Notes under the pieces: model-generated
Seen by the model: only the letters and a program-made list of their open reading frames with translations
Databases searched by the model: none
Told to the model about the DNA's origin: nothing
Source of the DNA: Paraburkholderia dioscoreae
GTDB taxonomy: Bacteria > Pseudomonadota > Gammaproteobacteria > Burkholderiales > Burkholderiaceae
Reading direction: 5' to 3'
NCBI RefSeq assembly: GCF_902459535.1
Contig: NZ_LR699554.1
Span: 124,001 to 188,000 of the forward strand
Length of the DNA stretch: 64,000 nt
Part shown: in pieces, positions 17,801 to 26,261 of the stretch
Layout of the letters: each line of letters starts with the position of its first letter
How positions within the stretch are numbered: position 1 is the stretch's first letter
Translations under genes and position numbers: made by a program

Positions 17801-20800
17801 GTGACTTCGATCATCGGCGGCGGCGCGGCTGTGAACCCGGACGGCACGATCAAGAAGCCGAGTTTCGCGATTGGCGGTCAGACCTACACCGACGTCGGTT
17901 CGGCGATCACCGCGGCAGTTTCGGGTGGTACGGCCAATGGCGTGCAATACGACACGTCGGCTCGAACCAAGGTGACGCTGGGTGGCACGAGTGCGACGAG
18001 CGCGGTAACGCTGTCGAACGTGGCTAACGGCGTGGCGAACAGTGATGCTGTCAACGTGGCGCAGCTCCAGGCCATGGGCGCGACGATCGGCACCAGCGGC
18101 GTGGTGACGAACAGCTTCGTGGCGTACGACGACACGACGCTCGGCAAGATTTCGCTGAAGGGCACGGGTGGCACGACGATCACGAACGTGAAGGCAGGGG
18201 CGTTGTCGTCGGCCAGCCTGGACGCGGTGAACGGCGCTCAGCTGTACCAGACGAACGCGAACGTGGCGAACGTGGCCGGCAATGTGGCAAACGTCGCGGG
18301 CAACGTGGCAAACGTGACCAACGTGGTGAACAACATCACGAACGGTGGCGGTATCAAGTACTTCCACGCCAGTTCGACGCTGGCCGACTCGTCGGCAACC
18401 GGTACGAACTCGGTGGCGATCGGCGGCGCGGCGAGCGCAACGGCGACCAACTCGGTGGCGCTGGGTGCGAACTCGGTGGCTGGCCGTGCGAACGCGGTAT
18501 CGGTGGGTGCGGCCGGCTCGGAGCGCCAGATCATCAACGTGGCGAACGGTACCAACGGCACCGATGCGGTGAACCTGCAGCAGTTGCAGGCAATGGGTGC
18601 GAACATCAACAGCAGCGGCGTGGTGACGAACAGCTTCGTGGCGTATGACGACACGAGCAAGGGCAAGGTCACCCTTGGCGGCTCGGGTTCCACGAAGGCT
18701 GTGACGCTGACGAACGTGGCGAACGGCGTGGCGAACAGCGATGCGGTGAACATGGCCCAGCTTACGGCTATGGGCGGCACGATCGACAGCAGCGGCAACG
18801 TGACGAACGCATTCGTGGCGTACGACGACACGACGCTCGGCAAGATTTCGCTGAAGGGCACGGGTGGCACGACGATCACGAACGTGAAGGCAGGAGCGTT
18901 GTCGTCGGCCAGCCTGGACGCGGTGAACGGCAGCCAGCTGTACCAGACGAACGCGAACGTGGCGAACGTGGCCGGCAACTTGACGAACTTGACCAATGTG
19001 GTGAACAACATCGCCAGCGGTGGCGGCATCAAGTATTTCAACGCGAAATCGACGCTGGCCGATTCGTCGGCAACCGGTACGAACTCGGTGGCGATCGGCG
19101 GCGCGGCGAGCGCAACGGCGACCAACTCGGTGGCGCTGGGTGCGAACTCGGTGGCTGGCCGTGCGAATGCGGTGTCGGTGGGTGCGGCCGGTTCGGAGCG
19201 CCAGATCATCAACGTGGCGAACGGTACCAACGGCACCGATGCGGTGAACCTGCAGCAGTTGCAGGCAATGGGCGCGAACATCGACAGCAGCGGCGTGGTG
19301 ACGAACAGCTTCGTGGCGTATGACGACACGAGCAAGGGCAAGGTCACCCTTGGCGGCTCGGGTTCCACGAAGGCTGTGACGCTGACGAACGTGGCGAACG
19401 GCGTGGCGAACAGCGATGCGGTGAACATGGCCCAGCTTACGGCTATGGGCGGCACGATCGACAGCAGCGGCAACGTGACGAACGCATTCGTGGCGTACGA
19501 CGACACGACGCTCGGCAAGATCTCGCTGAAGGGCACGGGTGGCACGACGATCACGAACGTGAAGGCAGGGGCGTTGTCGTCGGCCAGCCTGGACGCGGTG
19601 AACGGCGCTCAGCTGTACCAGACGAACGCGAACGTGGCGAACGTGGCCGGCAATGTGGCAAACGTCGCGGGCAACGTGGCAAACGTGACCAACGTGGTGA
19701 ACAACATCACGAACGGTGGCGGTATCAAGTACTTCCACGCCAGTTCGACGCTGGCCGACTCGTCGGCAACCGGTACGAACTCGGTGGCGATCGGCGGCGC
19801 GGCGAGCGCAACGGCGACCAACTCGGTGGCGCTGGGTGCGAACTCGGTGGCTGGCCGTGCGAACGCGGTATCGGTGGGTGCGGCCGGCTCGGAGCGCCAG
19901 ATCGTCAACGTGGCGAACGGTACCAACGGCACCGATGCGGTGAACCTGCAGCAGTTGCAGGCAATGGGCGCGAACATCAACAGCAGCGGCGTGGTGACGA
20001 ACAGCTTCGTGGCGTATGACGACACGAGCAAGGGCAAGGTCACCCTTGGCGGCTCGGGTTCCACGAAGGCTGTGACGCTGACGAACGTGGCCGCCGGCGT
20101 GGCGACTGCGGATGCAGTGAACGTAGGCCAGCTCAAGCAGATGGGCGTGACCGTCGACACCAGCGGCAACGTGACGAACGCATTCGTGGCGTACGACGAC
20201 ACGACGCTCGGCAAGATCTCGCTGAAGGGCACGGGTGGCACGACGATCACGAACGTGAAGGCAGGAACGTTGTCGTCGGCCAGCCTGGACGCGGTGAACG
20301 GCGCTCAGCTGTACCAGACGAACGCGAACGTGGCGAATGTGGCCGGCAACTTGACGAACTTGACCAACGTGGTGAACAACATCGCCAGCGGTGGCGGCAT
20401 CAAGTATTTCAACGCGAAATCGACGCTGGCCGATTCGTCGGCAACCGGTACGAACTCGGTGGCGATCGGCGGTGCAGCGAATGCGTCTGCGACCAACTCG
20501 GTGGCGCTGGGTGCGAACTCGGTGGCTGGCCGTGCGAACGCGGTATCGGTGGGTGCGGCCGGTTCGGAGCGCCAGATCATCAACGTGGCGAACGGTACCA
20601 ACGGCACCGATGCGGTGAACCTGCAGCAGTTGCAGGCAATGGGCGCGAACATCGACAGCAGCGGCGTGGTGACGAACAGCTTCGTGGCGTATGACGACAC
20701 GAGCAAGGGCAAGGTGACGTTTGGCGGTTCGGGTTCGACGAACGCCGTAACGCTGACGAACCTCGCTGCCGGCGCGGTTACTTCGACGAGCAGCGATGCC

Positions 20801-23800
20801 ATCAATGGCTCGCAGCTGTACCAGACGGCCGCCAGCGTGGCTGGCGCACTGGGCGGCGGCGCGGCGCTCGCCAAGGACGGCACGATCTCGGCGCCGGCCT
20901 ATGAGATCACCGGCTCGACGTACAACAACGTTGGCGATGCACTGGCTGCCGTAGATAACCAGCTCGGCGATATCAACACGAACTTCTCGACTAACCTGAA
21001 GTACGTGAAGATCATTTCGCAGAGCGGTGCAGCGCAGGCAAGCGGTAGCGAGTCCATTGCAATCGGCGGCAATGCAATGGCGACTGGCGTCAATTCGGTC
21101 GCGATCGGTGCAGGCGCGACTTCGAAATACGACAATTCGACGGCGATTGGCGTGAACGCTTCTACGGACGCGCCGAACACGGTGTCGGTCGGTGCCCGCG
21201 GTGCGGAAATGCGTATCACGCACGTAGCAAATGGTATCAACGATACCGACGCGGCCACGGTGGCCCAGCTTGACGCGCTTCAATCCAAGCTTCTGCAGAC
21301 CACGCAGCAGAGCGGTGTGAAGTCGCTGCTGTTGGGTGCGGTGCCGGTGACGAACTACATTGCCGTTAGCCAGACTATCACCCCAGGTCTGACCACGTCC
21401 GCTTCGAACGACCTGAACGCGATGGCGATCGGTCCGGGCGCGGCGGCGACTGGTGTCGGCGCGCTGGCTGTAGGCGCTGGTTCCATCGCCGGCAGCGATG
21501 CTTCCACGGCGGTGGGTACGGGCGCCGGCGTGGCGTCGGTGAATTCGACGGCAATCGGTTATAGCGCGTCGGTCGGTGCGAATTCGGCCAACTCGCTGGC
21601 GATCGGCTACAACTCGCGAGCCCAGGCACTCAACTCGCTGGCGATCGGCACGGAAGCGAGCGCCACCAGCGCAGGCTCCATCGCAATCGGCTACGGTGCG
21701 TTCCTCAATCCGTCTGCCACGAACAGCATGGCGCTGGGTTTGAACTCGTCGGTGAGCGCAGCGAATGCCGTCGCAATCGGCTACAACGCGGTTGCTGACC
21801 GTGCGAACGCTGTCTCGGTGGGTAGCAGCAAGCAGCAGAGCCAGATCATCAACGTCGCGGCCGGTACGGCGAATACCGACGCAGTGAACCTGGGTCAGAT
21901 GAATGCTGCGATCAACTCGATTGCCGGCGGCGGCTCGCCTAACGCTGTCGTCTATGACACGTCGGCGCACACGTCGGTGACGCTGGGTGGCACAGGCGCG
22001 CCGGTGGTGAAGGTGTCGAACGTGGCCAACGGCGTGGCGAACAACGACGCGGTGAACGTGGCGCAGCTGCAGGCAATGGGCGGCACCATCAACAGCAGCG
22101 GCGTGGTGACGAACAGCTTCGTGGCGTACGACGACACGACCAAGGGGTCGATCACGCTGAAGGGCGCGAGCGGCACGACGATCACGAACGTGAAGGCGGG
22201 CGGCTTGACGGCCAACAGCACGGACGCGGTCAACGGTGGCCAGTTGTACCAGACCAATGCAAACGTCGCGAACCTGGCTGCCAACGTCGCAAACATCACG
22301 GGCAACGTGACCAACACGGTCAACAACATTGTCAACGGCGGCGGCATCAAGTACTTCCACGCCAGTTCGACGCTAGCCGATTCGTCGGCAACCGGCGCGG
22401 ACTCGGTGGCGATCGGCGGTGCGGCTAACGCGACTGCGGCCAACTCGGTAGCGCTGGGTGCGAACTCGGTGGCTGGCCGTGCGAATGCGGTGTCGGTGGG
22501 TGCGGCCGGTTCGGAGCGCCAGATCATCAACGTGGCGAACGGTACCAACGGCACCGATGCGGTGAACCTGCAGCAGTTGCAGGCAATGGGCGCGAACGTC
22601 AACAGCAGCGGCGTGGTGACGAACAGCTTCGTGGCGTACGACGATTCGACCAGGGGTAAGGTCACATTGGGTGGTGTCGGGTCTTCCATCCCCGTTGCGT
22701 TGACCAACATTGCCGTGGGTCAGATCACGTCGGGCAGCAAGGACGCGATCAACGGTTCGCAGTTGTATGGCGCGATGACCAGCACGGCAGCCGCCTTGGG
22801 TGGTGGCTCGACGATGAGTTCCAACGGTCAGATTTCGAAGCCTACGTACACCGTTGCTGGCAATTCGTACAGCGGCGTCGACTCCGCGATTGGCGCTCTC
22901 AATGCGGCGATCGCCACGGGCGGCAATCCGGACGGCGTGATTTACGACACGACGGCGCACGACAAGCTGACCTTGGGCGGTGTGGGTTCCACCACGCCGG
23001 TGACGATCGCAAACGTTGCTGCCGCGACGAGCGACGATCAGGCAGTGAACCTTGCGCAATTGAAGGCCGCTGGTTTGAACGTCGATACGTCGGGCAACGT
23101 GACCAACTCGTTCGTCGCCTACGACAACACGACCCGGGGAACGGTAACGTTCAACGCGGGCGGCTCGCCGACCCAGTTGAAGAACGTGGCAATCGGCACG
23201 GATCTGACCGACGCGGTCAACTTCGGCCAGATGCAATCGTATGTCGCGCAGAACGGCGGCGGAAGCGGCAACGCGAACGGTGTTTCGTACGACGACTCAT
23301 CGAAGGGCAAGGTGACACTGGGTGGCGTGGGTGCCGCGACGCCGGTGACGTTGACGAACGTGGCGGCCGGTTCGGCCGCGACAGACGCGGTCAACTACTC
23401 GCAGTTCTCGAGCCTCGAAAGTCAGGTGAAGAACATTGCGGGCGGCGGCTCGGGCAGCTCGACCTACGTCAACATCAACACCCCGGCTTCGGGCGGTACG
23501 GCAGCAGTCGCCTCCGGTTCGGACTCGATCGCGATCGGTAACGGTGCTTCGGCAACGGGTAGCGAATCGGTTGCAATCGGCAAGAACACGGCGACGACGG
23601 GTAACAACTCGGTCGCGATGGGCACCGGCGCTTCGGCTCCGAATGCCAACGCGGTTGCGCTGGGTGCGAACTCGACGACGGATCGCGACAACTCGGTGTC
23701 GGTGGGTTCCGCCGGTGCGGAGCGTCAGATTACCAACGTCGCAGCCGGTACGCAGGGCACCGACGCGGTCAACCTGAATCAGTTGAACAGTGCCATGGGC

Positions 23801-24067
23801 AATATGAACAACTCGATCAACAACGTTGACCGTAACGCAGCCAAGGGTATCGCTTCGGCATCGGCGCTGAATATCGTTACGCCGTATCTGCCGGGTCGTA
23901 CCACGTTGAACGCGGGTGTTGCCAACTATCGCGGCTACCAGTCTGTTGGTCTGGGCGTGTCCCGCTGGAATGAGAAGGGCACGATCAACTACAACTTGGG
24001 CGTGTCCACCTCGGGCGGCAATAGCACCATCGTTCGCGCTGGTATCGGTATCGTCCTCGGCAACTAA
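14882..24067 (+). CDS. Giant trimeric autotransporter adhesin (YadA/Hia type)
   Basis: The 3061-residue protein starts at ATG 14882 with an extended signal peptide (MNKSYISVWNDASGTWVAA) and hydrophobic core, probably cleaved after AAAQA at about residue 75. The passenger is an array of YadA-like head repeats (patterns such as NSVALGANS and ANAVSVGAAG) and neck/HIM motifs (TDAVNVNQL, DAVNGSQLYQTN), separated by stalk segments rich in NVANVAGNV. The last 75 or so residues are the YadA anchor (AAKGIASASALNIV through GIGIVLGN) that forms the trimeric 12-strand barrel. Large near-identical internal repeats occur. Its neighbours are an OmpA lipoprotein and a Bvg-like regulator. Function is surface adhesion; the ligand is unknown. 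An upstream TTG at 14831 only adds 17 residues before the signal peptide. Confidence 0.95.
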   Translation: MNKSYISVWNDASGTWVAAPETAKVHSGSGSASSCTISSGSDVASRQAAPLKTAFMPIAMAIGVAMLPGTAAAQAVTGNGGLELCPAGVGGIGSSWGPLSSAVGLMNCAANGADTSGEGMAFSLNNAAATNGAWGFNSGEITARVTGYQDGHLELAAATGIYMINDVNMSGNKISALAPGDVSSASTDAVNGAQVYQYTRYFKANSPSNDASTDARAVGTSSVASGPSSLAIGKNSSAYGANTSAIGTNSVALGAGSVASRNDAVSVGYLSADGNSQYTRQLVNVTAGAAGTDAVNVNQLNAAIASVSGGGGSPTPNAVTYDTSASTLITLKGASGTRITNLTAGDISSVWSTDAVNGSQLYQTNQNVTNVVNNVANISGNLANVTNVVNNIVNNGIAGSPLVVTYDTSARDKVTFGGTDHTATVKLTNVAPGDISSTSSTDAVNGAQLYATNQNVSALASNVGDIVVNLYNRGAKYFHTNSSLPDSSAVGTDAVAIGGSAIATADNSVALGANSLADRANTVSVGASGSERQIINVAAGTQNTDAVNVAQMNTAIANASMGGSPDAVVYDSSSHKILTLGGAAASAPVVLTNVAAGQIVSGSSDAVNGGQLYNVSNSVAAALGAGSTVNKDGTVSSPGFTISGSTYGNVGDALNALNTAAGDLVGAAKYVKVVSSAASASASGSESVAIGGNAMATGTNSLAIGAGATAKYSNSTAIGVNAITDADNTVSVGARGAEMRITHVANGINDTDAATVAQLDALQSKLLQTTQQSGGVKSLLLGAAVPVTNYIAVSSNVTGGGNTSASSDLNAMAIGPVAAATGVGALAVGSGSIAGSDASTAVGTGAGVASVNSTAIGYSATIGANSANSLAIGYNSRAQATNSMALGSFASGTSAGSVAVGYNSFVNPSATNGMALGLNASVSAVNGVAIGYNSIADRANAVSVGSSSKQSQITYVAAGTNGTDAVNVNQLSSVTSIIGGGAAVNPDGTIKKPSFAIGGQTYTDVGSAITAAVSGGTANGVQYDTSARTKVTLGGTSATSAVTLSNVANGVANSDAVNVAQLQAMGATIGTSGVVTNSFVAYDDTTLGKISLKGTGGTTITNVKAGALSSASLDAVNGAQLYQTNANVANVAGNVANVAGNVANVTNVVNNITNGGGIKYFHASSTLADSSATGTNSVAIGGAASATATNSVALGANSVAGRANAVSVGAAGSERQIINVANGTNGTDAVNLQQLQAMGANINSSGVVTNSFVAYDDTSKGKVTLGGSGSTKAVTLTNVANGVANSDAVNMAQLTAMGGTIDSSGNVTNAFVAYDDTTLGKISLKGTGGTTITNVKAGALSSASLDAVNGSQLYQTNANVANVAGNLTNLTNVVNNIASGGGIKYFNAKSTLADSSATGTNSVAIGGAASATATNSVALGANSVAGRANAVSVGAAGSERQIINVANGTNGTDAVNLQQLQAMGANIDSSGVVTNSFVAYDDTSKGKVTLGGSGSTKAVTLTNVANGVANSDAVNMAQLTAMGGTIDSSGNVTNAFVAYDDTTLGKISLKGTGGTTITNVKAGALSSASLDAVNGAQLYQTNANVANVAGNVANVAGNVANVTNVVNNITNGGGIKYFHASSTLADSSATGTNSVAIGGAASATATNSVALGANSVAGRANAVSVGAAGSERQIVNVANGTNGTDAVNLQQLQAMGANINSSGVVTNSFVAYDDTSKGKVTLGGSGSTKAVTLTNVAAGVATADAVNVGQLKQMGVTVDTSGNVTNAFVAYDDTTLGKISLKGTGGTTITNVKAGTLSSASLDAVNGAQLYQTNANVANVAGNLTNLTNVVNNIASGGGIKYFNAKSTLADSSATGTNSVAIGGAANASATNSVALGANSVAGRANAVSVGAAGSERQIINVANGTNGTDAVNLQQLQAMGANIDSSGVVTNSFVAYDDTSKGKVTFGGSGSTNAVTLTNLAAGAVTSTSSDAINGSQLYQTAASVAGALGGGAALAKDGTISAPAYEITGSTYNNVGDALAAVDNQLGDINTNFSTNLKYVKIISQSGAAQASGSESIAIGGNAMATGVNSVAIGAGATSKYDNSTAIGVNASTDAPNTVSVGARGAEMRITHVANGINDTDAATVAQLDALQSKLLQTTQQSGVKSLLLGAVPVTNYIAVSQTITPGLTTSASNDLNAMAIGPGAAATGVGALAVGAGSIAGSDASTAVGTGAGVASVNSTAIGYSASVGANSANSLAIGYNSRAQALNSLAIGTEASATSAGSIAIGYGAFLNPSATNSMALGLNSSVSAANAVAIGYNAVADRANAVSVGSSKQQSQIINVAAGTANTDAVNLGQMNAAINSIAGGGSPNAVVYDTSAHTSVTLGGTGAPVVKVSNVANGVANNDAVNVAQLQAMGGTINSSGVVTNSFVAYDDTTKGSITLKGASGTTITNVKAGGLTANSTDAVNGGQLYQTNANVANLAANVANITGNVTNTVNNIVNGGGIKYFHASSTLADSSATGADSVAIGGAANATAANSVALGANSVAGRANAVSVGAAGSERQIINVANGTNGTDAVNLQQLQAMGANVNSSGVVTNSFVAYDDSTRGKVTLGGVGSSIPVALTNIAVGQITSGSKDAINGSQLYGAMTSTAAALGGGSTMSSNGQISKPTYTVAGNSYSGVDSAIGALNAAIATGGNPDGVIYDTTAHDKLTLGGVGSTTPVTIANVAAATSDDQAVNLAQLKAAGLNVDTSGNVTNSFVAYDNTTRGTVTFNAGGSPTQLKNVAIGTDLTDAVNFGQMQSYVAQNGGGSGNANGVSYDDSSKGKVTLGGVGAATPVTLTNVAAGSAATDAVNYSQFSSLESQVKNIAGGGSGSSTYVNINTPASGGTAAVASGSDSIAIGNGASATGSESVAIGKNTATTGNNSVAMGTGASAPNANAVALGANSTTDRDNSVSVGSAGAERQITNVAAGTQGTDAVNLNQLNSAMGNMNNSINNVDRNAAKGIASASALNIVTPYLPGRTTLNAGVANYRGYQSVGLGVSRWNEKGTINYNLGVSTSGGNSTIVRAGIGIVLGN
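16890..17790 (+). repeat. Adhesin long repeat, copy 1 (partner at 21009-21880)
   Basis: This roughly 900-base in-frame block of the adhesin encodes ASGSESVAIGGNAMATG through SVGARGAEMRITHVANG, QLDALQSKLLQTTQQSG, SLLLGAAVPVTNYIAVS and a set of head repeats. It recurs, diverged, at about 21009-21880. The spacing between copies is about 4.1 kb, enclosing the tighter 1371-base duplication. The copies differ by small in-frame indels. Confidence 0.75.
18118..20712 (+). repeat. 1371-base duplication inside the adhesin
   Basis: The GGGIKYF landmarks lie at 18353, 19028, 19724 and 20399 (first base of the Ile codon). The first and third, and the second and fourth, are each exactly 1371 bases (457 codons) apart. 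Half-units are 675 and 696 bases. The 21-base difference is one extra NVAGNVA heptad-like insert. Near-identity runs from about 18118/19489 to about 19339/20710, with a diverged patch near 20088-20150. The pattern fits recent unequal recombination that kept the reading frame. Confidence 0.85.
21009..21880 (+). repeat. Adhesin long repeat, copy 2 (partner at 16890-17790)
   Basis: This is the second copy of the adhesin block described at 16890-17790, with the same order of SVGARGAEMRITHVANG, QLDALQSKLLQTTQQSG and head repeats. One glycine is lost in QQSGVKS and one alanine in LLLGAVPV relative to copy 1. Confidence 0.75.
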
Positions 24068-24114
24068 GCAACGGCCGCAAGGCTTTGATTAGAAGCTCGA
24101 AACGTTAGCCGCCT

Positions 24115-24148
24115 GGGTCGCACGGGAAGTTTCCGTGCGACCCTCTTT
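24115..24148 (+). terminator. Hairpin terminator after the adhesin gene
   Basis: A perfect 11-bp stem, GGGTCGCACGG (24115-24125) with CCGTGCGACCC (24133-24143), has a 7-base loop and is followed by TCTTT. It lies 48 bases after the adhesin stop and 16 bases before the OmpA gene start, so it should reduce read-through into ompA or help set the ratio of the two products. Confidence 0.75.
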
Positions 24149-24163
24149 CCATGAGAAACAGAC

Positions 24164-25282
24164 ATGAAGTATTCGTTAATTGCCATCGCGCTTGCCGCGA
24201 TGCTCGCAGGATGTTCGTCGTCCCCGACGCGCGACCGGCTGCAGATTCAGGATCCCACGGTTTTGCAAAACGGGTTCAGCGCGACGCAGAGTCAGGCCGC
24301 TGGGGCCGTGACGCCACAGTGGATCGCAACGTACGGCGGCGTCAAGAACGGTGCGATGTTGAGCGCCGTGCAGACCCGTCTGAATGCACTGGGTGAGCGC
24401 AAGAACAACTATTTCGGCGACAAGGCGCAATGTTGGCTCAACGCCGCCGCGGATGAACGCTCCAGTCACGACGGCTGGGGTTTTGTCGAAGAAGCATTGA
24501 CCCAGGCCAATAGCCTGACCACCGCGCTGGAAAGTGGCCAGGGTCTTTCCGCGGACAATCCGGAATTGCGGACCGCTTCAGTACTCCGGCCAGATTTGTG
24601 GAAGCAGGTTCTGGCGGTGAAGACGTCGCCGCTTTTCCCGCAATGCCAGGAAGCGCAACGTCTGACAGCATGTTCTGAAGTCGAGTTGATTCACGCCGGT
24701 CATGAGGCGTGGACGCGTGACTTCGATGAGAGCAAGCGTTTGGTCGATGGCGTCGAAAAGGGAATGCCTGGCGTCGCGGCCGCCCTCGAAGCCTGCACGC
24801 CGCCACCGGTCGCCGCGCCAGCTGCGCCGATTCCGCAGAAAATGACGCTGCAGGCCGACGCGACCTTCAGGTTCGATCGGGGCGACCTCGCCGGCATGCT
24901 GCCAGCCGGTAAAGCCAAGCTCGATGAATTGGTCCGCAACCTCAAGCAGGTTGATGACGTGACGAGCATCCGCATTGATGGTTACACGGACCGCCTCGGT
25001 AGCGACAGCTATAACCGTCAACTGTCGGCCAAGCGTGCTGAGACTGTAAAGCGTTACTTGCAGAGCGGCGGTGTTAGTGCACCCATCTCGGCACGCGGTC
25101 GCGGCAAGGAGGATCCGGTGGTGCAGTGTAACGACCGCAACCACGAGGCGCTGATCGCCTGTTTGGGACCGAACCGTCGCGTCGAACTGGACTTTTTGCG
25201 TGCAAGTGCCCGGACCTCGTCGCTGCCGCAATCCCAGCGGAAGCAAGATCAACCCGATCTGCAAGGTTGGCAGGAGCATTGA
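24164..25282 (+). CDS. OmpA-family lipoprotein
   Basis: The 372-residue protein has a lipoprotein signal (LAAMLAGC, lipid-modified Cys17) and an N-terminal region shared with the partial protein at 1-870. A Pro/Ala linker leads to an OmpA_C domain (about 235-345: TFRFDRGD, GYTDRLGSDSYNRQLSAKRA, GPNRRVELDF). It should sit in the outer membrane and bind peptidoglycan non-covalently. It directly follows the trimeric adhesin and may support the adhesin or envelope stability; the association is positional. The terminal 25 residues are a polar Gln/Ser tail absent from the paralogue. Confidence 0.9.
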   Translation: MKYSLIAIALAAMLAGCSSSPTRDRLQIQDPTVLQNGFSATQSQAAGAVTPQWIATYGGVKNGAMLSAVQTRLNALGERKNNYFGDKAQCWLNAAADERSSHDGWGFVEEALTQANSLTTALESGQGLSADNPELRTASVLRPDLWKQVLAVKTSPLFPQCQEAQRLTACSEVELIHAGHEAWTRDFDESKRLVDGVEKGMPGVAAALEACTPPPVAAPAAPIPQKMTLQADATFRFDRGDLAGMLPAGKAKLDELVRNLKQVDDVTSIRIDGYTDRLGSDSYNRQLSAKRAETVKRYLQSGGVSAPISARGRGKEDPVVQCNDRNHEALIACLGPNRRVELDFLRASARTSSLPQSQRKQDQPDLQGWQEH

Positions 25283-25287
25283 GGATA

Positions 25288-25322
25288 AAGAATGGCCCGG
25301 CTGTCATGGCCCGGTCGTTCTT
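25288..25322 (+). terminator. Imperfect hairpin after the OmpA lipoprotein
   Basis: AAGAA...CCGG pairs with CCGG...TTCTT across an imperfect stem containing G-U pairs, starting six bases after the stop codon. It is a plausible weak terminator. The rest of the gap up to 25637 (about 315 bases) is AT-rich toward its end and should contain the promoter of the downstream regulator. I saw no other gene or clear promoter hexamers in it. Confidence 0.45.
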
Positions 25323-25637
25323 GTGGGCGGTAGTGTTCGCAAGGGTTAATCTCGGGCGCGAACGGTGTTCGCGCTCTCTTTGACCCCGCGTTATCGCATC
25401 TCCGTTGCCGCGAGCGAAATTTGGCTTGGCAAACGTCGACGTGGCTTGCGGTGGCGGCCCGTGCACAGTGAATTCCAGTGATCCGCGAAAGAAAAATCCT
25501 CCGGACATTGCGGAAGGATCGTTGTGTTATCTCGAAGAAATGTTTCAGCAATATTGATAGTATTTGACTTAATTTTTGTTGGGCTGTGTCGATTCGATTT
25601 CGCGCCCGTTATTTAGTGTCAGAAAATGGAGCGGCTA

Positions 25638-26249
25638 ATGAAAAGAATCGTGATTATTGACGATCACCCGATAATTAGAAGGACCATAGCCAGCGTGTTG
25701 CATGCTGACCCGGAGCTTGAGCTGGTCGGGACGTGTGGCGACGGCGAAGAGGGTCTGGTAATGGTGCTCGCGGAAAGTCCGGATCTGGTTATTATCGACC
25801 TCGACTTGCCGCGACTCGACGGACTATCGTTGATCCGCCGAATTCGAGAGAAAAATACTGAGATAAGTATTCTTGTTCTTTCTGCCAAGCCGGAACATAT
25901 TATGGCCGGTTATACGCGCAGCGCGGGAGCAAATGGTTACGTCGGCAAAGGGCGGGAAATCAGTGAGCTGGTCACTGCGCTGAAAACAGTTCTGTTTGGC
26001 TACGACTGCTTCCCGGCTGACAGCGCCGACGCTGTGGCCGCGGCGAGCGGGTTGAGCGCCTTGTCCGCGCGAGAGGTGGAGGTGTTGCAACATCTGGCGC
26101 GCGGTGTGAGCAATCGGGATATTGCGGGCCGCCTGTCCCTGAGCGACAAAACCGTCAGCACGTATAAGAGCCGTATTCAGGAAAAACTCGGTCTTTCGTC
26201 GTTGGCAGGGCTGATTGAGTTCGCGGCTACGCACCGTTTGATCGACTAG
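25638..26249 (+). CDS. BvgA/EvgA-type LuxR-family response regulator
   Basis: The 203-residue protein is paralogous to the regulator at 1063-1704. The receiver domain has D8-D9, phospho-acceptor D54 (IIDLDLP), S82 and K104 (YVGK). The LuxR HTH has LSAREVEVLQHLARGVSNRDIAGRL (about 138-162) and KTVSTYKSR. I chose ATG 25638 because GGAG at 25628-25631 gives correct spacing; an ATG at 25626 overlaps that site. It is followed 12 bases later by the pseudokinase-HPt gene. It probably acts as a DNA-binding output of a phosphorelay; targets are not known. Confidence 0.9.
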   Translation: MKRIVIIDDHPIIRRTIASVLHADPELELVGTCGDGEEGLVMVLAESPDLVIIDLDLPRLDGLSLIRRIREKNTEISILVLSAKPEHIMAGYTRSAGANGYVGKGREISELVTALKTVLFGYDCFPADSADAVAAASGLSALSAREVEVLQHLARGVSNRDIAGRLSLSDKTVSTYKSRIQEKLGLSSLAGLIEFAATHRLID

Positions 26250-26261
26250 GTTCTGCGGGCT

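Noticed and set aside
18118..20712. Repeats considered as a CRISPR-like or mobile array
   Set aside because: Units are in frame, hundreds of bases long and encode YadA head and neck motifs; there are no short unique spacers or transposase genes.
17537..22360. 1607-codon open frame antisense to the adhesin
   Set aside because: The frame is open because the repeated adhesin DNA, with its biased codons, rarely makes stops in this frame. The product is His/Arg/Val-rich and repetitive, with no start signal or family character.
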